Positions 36,101-44,258 of a stretch of DNA of 44,258 nucleotides are shown in pieces. The position numbers and the translations under genes were made by a program. Position 1 is the first letter of the stretch; each line of letters begins with the position of its first letter. Source of the DNA: Purshia tridentata (taxonomy: Eukaryota > Streptophyta > Magnoliopsida > Rosales > Rosaceae); NCBI GenBank assembly GCA_003254885.1, contig QANT01005882.1:1-44258 (forward strand). Reading direction: 5' to 3'. The notes beneath the pieces are model-generated. The model was not told the origin of the DNA and made no database searches. It saw only the letters and a program-made list of their open reading frames with translations.

Positions 36101-36966
36101 TGTTGATTGAGTACTGAAAACCCAAAAAGAAACACCCTTGCAACTTGAATTCAAGTTACAGAAGGCTTGCTTCCTAATTTTAACCAATTTGGGTACCACA
36201 ACACAGACAGTCATGAGTCAATTCTTGGTGGTATAAAGGAAGCCAATTTTGGATTATTTATATGTCATGTCTGACTGTATAATGAAGGCCCAGAATATAA
36301 ATGGTGACAACTTTTTGCAGATTGGAGATATATTATATATATTTTTTTCAATGATCTTATCATGGCTATTATATATAGTTTGAACTTCTAAGGGTTGCCG
36401 TAACTGCTGCAGAGTTGTAACAAGAACCATCTTGTGATTGAATACAATTTCATAATAAACAACAATCACACATTTGGAACATTTCAAAGACATGGGTTGT
36501 AGATGAATTAACTAGTATCTCAAACTAAACCAACTTGGGTTCTATATAAATCAATTTAAAACATGAAAGTTTCTAATATATTTACCTTCCCAAGCTGATG
36601 AAGTCTTGCCACAGCTTCATCCCTTAAAATTTCCAAATCGCTCCCTCTGTTTTCTTCATCTACGTCTACAGCACCATTTTCTTATTATTATTAAATGTTA
36701 TGGATAAATTAAAACAGATATTAATTAAGATTATATATGCTTATATTAATTATATAATTTATTGAGAGCTAGGAACATGTTAATTAATTACCAGAAAACC
36801 CATAAGAGGGAGTGATGGTTGAAGAAAGCAAAAGCAGGAAACAGCAAACAACAGCCAATGAATAAGAAGAGCTCGTGAAGATGGAGCTGGGATTAATGGC
36901 CGAATGGGTTCTCTTAATGACACGTGTAAGAATTGCCATGACTGCCAGGCGGCTGAGCCAAAACAA
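33131..36966 (-). CDS. AAH: Allantoate amidohydrolase (allantoate deiminase)
   Basis: Twelve exons (36966-36792, 36665-36586, 36027-35924, 35849-35765, 35650-35534, 35001-34892, 34811-34706, 34564-34478, 34062-33820, 33713-33588, 33503-33342, 33253-33131) join to 505 residues. The enzyme hydrolyses allantoate, releasing ammonia and CO2, in the ER branch of ureide/purine nitrogen recovery, and depends on manganese. A hydrophobic N-terminal segment (about 36-52, LAVVCCFLLLLSSTI) fits ER entry. M20-type metal-site residues are visible: H147 (GSHLD), D158, E194/E195 (SDEEG), H261 (IHIEQGP) and H455 (GAGHDAM). H297 lies in the dimer/lid motif GSQGHAGTVPMSMR. It resembles Arabidopsis At4g20070 throughout. 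The start could also be M10 (36939). Intron 9 begins with GC. GSHM of relatives reads GSHL. Confidence 0.94.
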
Positions 36967-38171
36967 CTAAGAGAGGCAGCCACGCAACAGAGTGCACCTT
37001 GAGCTGCCTTCTCTGGTTCTTTAAGGCACACTTTCAGTCTCTTGTGAAATTGTGATAAAGTCATGAGGCTGTGATTATTGTGTTGTGATGGTGGCGGCGG
37101 TGATACCTGGTGGGGGTGGGGTGTGGGACCCACTAGAAATATCAGCCCCACGTGACGTGACAGGATCTTGCTTTGGTTGTAATATGTGGAGGGCAGCCAT
37201 GCAAGACGGAAATGCAAGCAATGAAGTTAATCAATGAGACTAATCAACCAATGCCCATATAAATATGCATTCAGTTTCAGTGTATATTCAGCGATGTCAG
37301 CCTGTCAACTTATGATTCGTTTACAGTTTAGGAATCCAATAAGGATTCATTCATGGATTTGCATTTAAAATTAATATGGAGAATCATTTTTATAAGAATA
37401 TAATATTCATAATCTCGTACACACTCAAATGTTAAAAAGAAAATATATAAATGAATAAAAAAATTTAAAGTGAAAATAAACTAAATAAAATTGCAACTTT
37501 GCAAAATTGCAAGTGATTGATATTTATTAATTAATTAAATAAAAGGTGTAAAATATATGGGGCTGTGAATCCAAAACAAAAAATGTTGGGTGGCTGCACC
37601 GTCACTCATCATTCTCTCTAAATTTTTTGTTTATATATACTTTCCCTATATATTTAATGAGTGCATCTATCTATCTTATTAAATTTGTAGAATTGTTACA
37701 TAAAATATTGTGTTGTCCCACATAATCTAGAGATTGATTGTTTGGGTGATGAAGACAAAAATGTTTTAGGCCGACACGACACCCGTGAGTGGTGCTCATG
37801 GTATTGCGTAAGTCAGTCACAGACGGTCACAGGCACATATAGATTATTGTTACTTTGAAAATAGCATCATATACCCTGGCCAAAAAAAAGAAAATAGCAT
37901 CATATAAATTATTATTATCATTATTTCATAACAACAATAATAATGGCGATGAAGTTACGTGAGTGAGTGAGTGGCTTCTTAACAAGTTGTCACAATCTGT
38001 CACATTTAATTAACCATCAATTAAGTTAAGCACAAACACAAATCACAAGCAAAGCAACTTACTTCTTGTTTTGACCATCCATATATAAATTTCTGCCTTA
38101 ATTTCCCAATCTCATCAATTAAGTTAGATGATATATTATAGAAAGAAAAAAAAATTTAAGGAGTTCATTAT
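36967..38171. other. Upstream region of AAH
   Basis: The first ~250 bases are comparatively GC-rich and include ccacgtgacgtgac at about 37148-37161, a G-box-like ACGT core. From 37300 onwards it is AT-rich without recognisable genes. Confidence 0.45.
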
Positions 38172-39215
38172 TGATGCAAAAATCTGCTCAGACCTTTACA
38201 CACAGCTTAAGTAAGGATTTTTGCTGATGTGGCGAGTTAAACGGCCGAGTGGATGATTTGAGCTCATCAACTGACTATTTCTGGACTTCTTGCTGCAAAC
38301 TGATTATAAAAGCACCGGTGTGGTACCAGCCAAAGGTACTTCAATGGCAAAGTCAGAGAGACGTAAGAGGAGAATGTGCAAGTATGAATGATGAACATAG
38401 CAAAAACTTTGGGTGAAGATGAAGGAAAAGAGGTAAGTTCTCTGGGTATATTTCTTCAGAGATTGGGCAAGTTTTTGGCTGAGTTGTGTCTGTCCCTTTA
38501 CCTTGAAGTTATGCTCTTATTTATAGTTAAAAGGTATGAGATATTTCTGCTGGTTTATAGGTATGATCATAACTGATCATAGGTTTCAGAGGCTATGTTT
38601 GAAAACAAGTTGGATGACTGACAGACTTCTCATTTAATGCATGAGGGATGGCTACTAAATGGCTGGAAGTCGCATGCATTAAATGGAAAGTAAGGCAGAG
38701 TGGATGAACAATCAATGCAAAGCATAAAGGTACTTTCGGTGTGTCAAGCGCAATAACTGATCCTAGGGTTTGTACTCGGCTAGGAAGAGGACGAGCCGAA
38801 GATGATCAATCCGATCATAATGTGGCTCCTAGAATTGGTTGGCCTGCGCGGGCGATTGTTCCTTCCAGGTAGTGCTCGGATCGAAAAAGACTGTGGCTTC
38901 CTATCTGAACACATAGAGGATGAGATAGCGGCCGAAGGCCGTCGGTCGAAGGAGAACGTTCGGACATCTTCAGATCCGAATGAAGCATCCGATCCGACCA
39001 GCCGATGGGTTGCAGGCTCTTGCTTGTCTAATGATGCCCTTTTGTTTGTCTCGTTCGGATCAGATCGAGTGGAAAGATCTGATCCGCAACAATCGCCTTG
39101 ATGGACTGGAGTCCGAGGCCAGTGGGACGGAAGCCAAATTCGAGATCCCACGTAGCCAAATATGCTGCTCGTTGACTTTCGTGGGGGTGTTGTCTTCAAA
39201 CATTCATGTCTAACA
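38172..39215 (-). mobile_element. LTR-like element or solo-LTR fragment (tentative)
   Basis: On the minus strand, the block opens TGTTAGACATG at 39215, a common plant LTR start. It stays GC-rich to about 38770, has a TATAAATAAGAGC promoter-like motif near 38520 and reaches a possible CA end (TGCATCA) at about 38172. Long overlapping open frames on both strands at 38780-39240 follow from the GC-rich composition, and none resembles a known protein. The flanking five bases do not match, so the boundaries are uncertain. No internal gag/pol was found. Confidence 0.4.
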
Positions 39216-41406
39216 CTTTTCTTACCACATTCAACCAATATATCCTATTTCTCTATTTCTACTTTTTTGATTAATAACAATTATGGTTTATTATAACATT
39301 TGAATCAGCAAATTGAAAACTCAATTGGTTTGGGGTCCCCCTAGCTTTTTATGGTTTGCCTTTAATTTGTCCTAGTTTATGGGCGTACTGCGTGGTGACA
39401 ACTGACAAGTAACCCTCTCTCAATAATACTATATATTATGATTAATTATTAATTGTGATCCTTTATTTATGTTTTATAGTAATATTTTAACGCATCACTG
39501 ACATTAATTCCTGAAGATTCCAGTAGGGGAGTGCTAGTTGGACCCACAAAATATTCCTTCACATTATTTTAAATATGCACTAGAAATAGAATCATCATTA
39601 TAATAATAATATTAAGTTGGAAGATGATGCCATGATAGCAATCAACAATTTATAAAAATAATGAGAGAAATTAAAGTTTCATTTCATGCAGTACTTGGAT
39701 ACAAGTTACAACTACATCGATCGCTCATAAACATGTTGTGCAAATAAGACTACATGTTTGACTTCTGCAAGCTGCATGCATGTTTCCTGTCAAAAATTGT
39801 GCATGAAATTAAAACTTAATGTAGGTTCAAAGAAGGGACCATCATCCATTGATGAAGTGTGAGTTCGAAACAAGTACCCAACCCATTTCATTTTCGGACA
39901 TTATAAAATTCTTAGTTGATCGAGCATATACTGACTTTAGTATATACTCGATCTAAAATGATGTGTTAATATTTAATTAATTCATACATGATTAACTATT
40001 TTATAATAATTAAAACACTAACACGTGTAAATGACACACGTCATTGAGATCCATAGTATTATTATAATAAAATAGATTTTTGTAGATAGATGCACGCTCG
40101 AATATGGTTTTGGGTTTATTTTTTGTTGGGCTGTTGGTTTCCAATCATTATGTAACATAGGCTGTTTAATTAATGGCCCACACAACTTGTTTGGACTGAT
40201 AATAGCCCGTAGAAAAAGTGGTGGACTTGGGCTCGTTCCAAATCATTCAAGCATTGCTGAACTCACAAAGCAGCAGTGTCTTTTTTGTATAGGTCATGAT
40301 TAAGGGTGTAAATATATATTAACTAACATATAAATGCAATTTCAGACCTACAGTTCGATTCTTCATCCTGTTTTTTTATTGGGTTAGTATTTGAAGATTC
40401 AACAGTTGTTTAGTGTGCAGGGAGTAGGGGTGGTTGAACTGAATCAGTTTACAAGCTCCTGCAGCATCAGTTGGCTGCCATAGAGATGGAGCCACTACTT
40501 GGGGTATCACCATATCATTGAACCTGCCTGGTGAATGTTTGTTCTCATGAAAAAAAATATAAAATAAAGAGTTAATACTGGGGCCTAAGCTGTGGATTTA
40601 TTGCAAGTGTAAAGTATTCTATAAATCTCAACTATATTCATGTATTTATGCTGGTTGCCCTTAGGAATCATACATAATAGATAGGGTACATAATTAATCA
40701 TGAACGGCATGTTAGCCAAAGAATACTATTGCAAAACATATATTGATAAAGTTGGAACATGAGCAAAATGTCCCAATACCACCGCTTTATACACTGTAAT
40801 CACCCATTAATCTAATCTCAAAACGTCAAAGAGATAAACCTAACTTATTCACTCGCCCAGTTGTTTCAGGTAAAATACATACGCATAAATCAAGAAGTAA
40901 GAACAAAGCAACTCCATTTAGATGGTTACATAACAAGACCTTGGAATAAGTCAAAGACCAAAATACAAGACAATTAACATCACAAGATTTTCAAGAAGGA
41001 AGATAGAAGAAGACAAAGTTATAGCTATATTCTGTAAACAAATTAGAGCTTCTACCGACAGCGCGATAACATAAACAACTTCTAACATTCATCACAACAT
41101 TTGATATAAATCCCAAAAACTAAACCATTAGAAGCAAAAACGAGCTCAAGTATTGATTAGGAGAAAATAGACAACATGAATATAAGAAAAGGTCCATATA
41201 TCCTCCATTGTCATTTGTTTTGTTTCTAGCATATCTCTCTAGAAATATGTACATATATCTTGCATCTGGGTGCATCTCACTTCTTCAGTGCCTCAAATCA
41301 CATTCAGGCAGTGGGCAGTCCATTCTTTTACTGGAGAAAAAGCAGAGCTTTTGGCTGGGTGCTGGTTGGAGATGGCTGTCCTCACACCCTGTACCAAAAG
41401 GGAAAT
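39216..41406. other. Intergenic DNA without recognised genes
   Basis: This is AT-rich sequence. A fourth exact TGACAACTGACAAG lies at 39396-39409. Positions 40342-40370 contain a box-B-like GTTCGATTC, but no paired box A. The right end may be the 3' UTR of the putative minisatellite gene. Confidence 0.5.
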
Positions 41407-41429
41407 CTACTCCCGTTGAGAAGTATCTG

Positions 41430-41680
41430 CAAAGGGGTCGATCAGTACCAAGGGATCGACCAGTACCAAGGCAGCTGGGCTGGGAACCACAGCAGATGGG
41501 CTCGGAACCACAGCAGAACGATCAGTACCAAGGGATCGACCAGTACCAAGGCATCGACCAGTACCAAGGCAGCTGGGCTTGGAACCACAGCAGATGGGCT
41601 CGGAACCACAGCAGATGGGCTCGGAACCACAGCAGATGGGCTTGGAACCACAGCAGATGGGCTCTGAACCACAGCCACGG
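41430..41680. repeat. Compound coding minisatellite
   Basis: Two unit types are interleaved: a 15-18-base unit (gatcagtaccaaggg / atcgaccagtaccaagg) and a 21-base unit (atgggctcggaaccacagcag). The order is short units, two long-type units, short units again, then about five long units, so a larger block has also been duplicated. Because 21 is divisible by three, all frames stay open through the long-unit array. Confidence 0.92.
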
Positions 41681-42096
41681 GCAAACAAGCATCTTTCTTC
41701 ATGTTCTACATCAGCATCATGTTAATAAATGCATGCTAAAATCTAAATCGCAGACTTTGAACTTTCAAAAAGAGATTAAAAACCTTAAATTAGAAGATCA
41801 GTTATATTTAAAAAATGCATATAAACGAAATTAGTACCTTGTCCAGAGCTCTACCAACAGATTTTTCAACTACTTGTTCAACACCAAGTAGCAGGGCTTC
41901 ATTATTCCTTTGCAGAATAGTCTTGATACAATCCAGTTGCTTTGAAAACTGTTCTGTCAATATCTGCAAATGCAAATGAAAGCAGTTGAGGGTAAGAAGA
42001 AAAAAAAAAAAAACAAACAAANAAAAAAAAAAAAAAAAACAAACAAAGACCAATACAGCTTGTAATTACCTCAGTTAGCTTCTCGTTGGAATCCAT
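41442..42096 (-). CDS. Putative 138-residue orphan protein with SAVVPSP repeats
   Basis: Three exons (42096-42070, 41963-41838, 41705-41442) join in frame. Exon 1 encodes MDSNEKLTE and ends GAG|GTAATT. Exon 2 starts after TTTGCAG, encodes a charged helical segment (ILTEQFSKQL ... GRALDK) that could form a coiled coil, and ends AAG|GTACTA. Exon 3 starts after GATGTAG, reads NMKKDACLPVAVVQ, then about five SAVVPSP heptads encoded by the 21-base minisatellite, then a hydrophobic tail rich in Trp and Leu. A leader exon with donor GAG|GTAATA at 43213 and an acceptor TTATAG near 42123 would complete the 5' UTR. I recognise no family. Exon 2 looks like true coding sequence; exon 3 is the least certain part, because other frames are also open. 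Confidence 0.45.
42000..42040. other. Poly-A tract with an ambiguous base
   Basis: A long A-rich run containing one N at 42022 lies in the intron between exons 1 and 2 of the putative orphan gene. The exact length is probably unreliable in this assembly. Confidence 0.9.
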
Positions 42097-42159
42097 CAGG
42101 TAGAAAACAGCCGTTGATTCTATAACAGAAAACAAATGGAAAACATACACCAATCAAAA

Positions 42160-43205
42160 CCTATCCGAAGCAGGAGCAAATCACAGAAAAAAACATCAGA
42201 AATTCAACCAAATTTAAAGAACTTGTATTCTTCATTAAAGATGCAAAGAGATTAGAAATTCACTAATATACACCAATCAAAACCTGTTCGAAGCAAGAAG
42301 AATCACAAAAAAAAAATCATAATCAAAACCTGTTCGAAGCAAGAAGAATCACAGAAAAAAATTCAGAAATTCAACCAAATTTAAAGAGCTTGTATTCTTC
42401 ATTAAAGATTCAAAGAAATTAGAAATTTATTAATATACACCAATCAAAACCTGTTCGAAGCAAGAAGAATCACAAAAAAAAATCATAATCAAAACCTGTT
42501 CGAAGCAAGAAGAATCACAGAAAAAAATTCAGAAATTCAACCAAATTTAAAGAGCTTGTATTCTTCATTAAAGATTCAAAGAAATTAGAAATTTACTAAT
42601 ATACACCAATCAAAACTTGTTCGAAGCAAGAAGAATCACAGAAAAAAATTCAGAAATTCAACCAAATTTAAAGAGCTTGTATTCTTCATTAAAGATTCAA
42701 AGAAATTAGAAATTTACTAATATACACCAATCAAAACCTGTTCGAAGCAAGAAGAATCACAGAAAAAAAATCATAATCAAAACCTGTTCGAAGCAAGAAG
42801 AATCACTGGAAATAAATAAATAATTCAACCAAATTTAAAGAACTTGTACTCTTCGTTAAAGATTCAAAGAGATTAGAAATTCACTAATTCACGAATTGAG
42901 TTCAAAATATTACCTCAGAGAGAGAGAGAGAGGATCGAGGAGTGAGCTCTGCTTTAAAACCTGTTCGAAGCAAGAAGAATCACAGAAAAAATTTCAGAAA
43001 TTCAACCAAATTTAAAGAGCTTGTATTCTTCAAAACCTGTTCGAAGCAAGAAGAATCACAGAAAAAAAATCATAATCAAAACCTGTTCAAAGCAAGAAGA
43101 ATCATTGGAAAAAAATAAATAATTCAACCAAATTTAAAGAACTTGTATTCTTCGTTAAAGATTCAAAGAGATTAGAAATTCAGTAATTCACGAATTGAGT
43201 TCAAA
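42160..43205. repeat. Nested tandem satellite, unit about 120-170 bp
   Basis: About seven copies of a unit containing aattcaaccaaatttaaaga, cttgtattcttcattaaag and caccaatcaaaacctgttcg. Within each unit a ~45-base subrepeat, aacctgttcgaagcaagaag followed by aatcacag and an A run, occurs once or twice, giving periods near 121 and 167. Copies are nearly identical in the centre (42360-42780) and more diverged at the edges, as expected for local homogenisation. The array lies inside the inferred 5' UTR intron of the orphan gene. Confidence 0.9.
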
Positions 43206-43209
43206 ATAT

Positions 43210-43320
43210 TACCTCAGAGAGAGAGAGGATCGAGGAGTGAGCTCTGCTTTTGCTTCGCGTGGCGGGAGGAAAGTATTGTTTGAAATGTCCAGCGGCGATC
43301 AATTATATATACCTGCTGAG
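43210..43320 (-). promoter_or_regulatory. Putative leader exon and promoter of the orphan gene
   Basis: Minus-strand TATATATAATT at about 43302-43312 could be a TATA box. Downstream of it, a GA/CT-rich leader (CTCCTCGATCCTCTCTCTC) ends at donor GAG|GTAATA (43213/43212). A second copy of this leader and donor lies at about 42914-42955, inside the satellite. Confidence 0.4.
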
Positions 43321-43737
43321 TTGGGCTCGAGCTGGCCCATAAGGCCTGGGCCTTTTTTACTGATTAGCCTATCACTTACAGTGCTCTAATCAAGCAAAAG
43401 CCCAAAGCTTAACGACATGGAAAATTATTTATTTCTGTCTCGTAATTTTCCACTAATTTTATTTTCTTGTCTAAATTTGCTCGATTAGCAAAATTGTCAT
43501 GGAATTAAAAAAAAAAATCAAAACCACCATATTTGGGATCGAAGATCATTCATTAGTATAAACAACCTTGTTATTACGATAGGGTAAAGTTCGATTTTAA
43601 CTATATAAAAAAGAAAGGATGATAGAAAAAGGAGAGAGATAGATGAATTGTGAAAAATTATTGGGCCACATAGTATAATAAATTCACGTGTTATGATATG
43701 GGTGGACGATGAGTTTATACTCGTATGGTATAATATT

Positions 43738-44258
43738 AAGGGTTAAATACGTTTTTAATCTCTGTGTTTTACTCAAATAACAAATTTGGTCCTCGTGATT
43801 TCAAAATTCTGATTTTGATATTTGGGTTTTACTCTAAAAACAATTTTGATCATCGTGGTTTCAAAATTCCAATTTTGATCCTTGGGTTTTCTTCCGTTAG
43901 TAATTTTGGTCCTTTGCACATGTTAATTGACATTTATATTTTATAATTTTTTTATATTTTTATTTAATAAATTCTTACCACTCTCTCCACCTTTTAAGGT
44001 AGTTGGGTATTTTCTATTTTTATAATTTTATTTTAATTTTTACATTTTACAATTATATCCTTATTTATTGATTGAATTAAGAATATTTATGGTAATTCAA
44101 AATTTGGTAAAGCCTGTAACACCAAAAGTGTCTCCTGACTTTATAATAGCAAATACATATATACAAGTTTGCAAATGACCACTCAATGATCAAAATTGCT
44201 AACGGACGAAAATCCAAAGGACAAAATCAAAATTTTAAAACCATGAGGACCAAATTTG
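43738..44258. mobile_element. Long inverted-repeat element (MULE/MITE type), cut by the window edge
   Basis: The left arm (gggttaaatacg, then caaatttggtcctcgtgatt at about 43781) is matched in inverted orientation by the last ~100 bases of the window, which end ccatgaggaccaaatttg. Within the arm, a ~65-base module (tttttggtcctcgtggtttc-like) is repeated about three times. The right arm should continue roughly 45 bases past the window. No transposase frame was seen between the arms, so it appears non-autonomous. Confidence 0.75.

Noticed and set aside
38780..39238. 152-codon minus-strand and overlapping plus-strand frames
   Set aside because: Both are open because the block is GC-rich and poor in stop codons. 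Neither looks like a known protein.
41208..41834. Plus-strand 208-codon frame through the minisatellite
   Set aside because: Repeats of 21 bases keep all frames open on both strands. Outside the array it has no coding character. Spliced evidence favours the minus strand.
42160..43205. CRISPR-like alternation of repeat and spacer
   Set aside because: The genome is eukaryotic. The spacers are themselves repeats, and the units are a nested tandem satellite.

Overview
This window is nuclear DNA of a flowering plant. The genes are split by short AT-rich introns with plant-type junctions, the intergenic DNA is AT-rich with many microsatellites, and the proteins are plant families. The order UFO, ERA-like GTPase, SUF4 matches my recollection of Arabidopsis At1g30950-At1g30960-At1g30970, so this is probably a rosid eudicot. 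Rosaceae is only a guess. All exon models were built by hand from splice sites and reading-frame closure, without transcripts.

Layout. Positions 1-560 hold a SINE-like piece and a duplicated GC-rich, transposon-like segment. A U2 snRNA gene (minus, 740-932) follows, with a plant USE, TATA box and 3' box and a tandem copy of its 3' end beside it. A single-exon family-1 glycosyltransferase (minus, 1277-2701) carries Asn where the catalytic His is expected. A 4.5-kb intergenic stretch leads to an intact, intronless UFO F-box gene (plus, 7579-8886). Convergent with it is an eight-exon organellar ERA/ERG GTPase (minus, 10265-14313), then SUF4 (minus, 16782-20476) and a VMA21-like V-ATPase assembly factor (minus, 21468-22882). 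Two ZIP metal transporters (minus, 24522-26547 and 30143-31777) flank a degraded partial ZIP copy. A 12-exon allantoate amidohydrolase gene (minus, 33131-36966) is the last well-recognised gene.

From 37 kb to the end the DNA is mostly repeats: an LTR-like GC-rich island (38.17-39.22 kb), a possible orphan gene whose last exon is a coding minisatellite and whose 5'UTR intron is a tandem satellite (41.4-43.3 kb), and one arm plus part of the other of a long inverted-repeat element cut by the window edge.

How the genes relate. UFO (partner of LEAFY in floral patterning) and SUF4 (FRIGIDA-complex zinc-finger protein) are both flowering genes lying on either side of the ERG housekeeping gene. This is inherited neighbourhood, not an operon. 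The ZIP pair is a local duplication that has diverged in its histidine loop. I see no clearly new multi-gene system. The strongest leads are the His-to-Asn glycosyltransferase, the minisatellite-encoded orphan protein, repeated internal duplications in the ERG gene that copy a splice donor and the last exon, and a 14-bp sequence present four times exactly.
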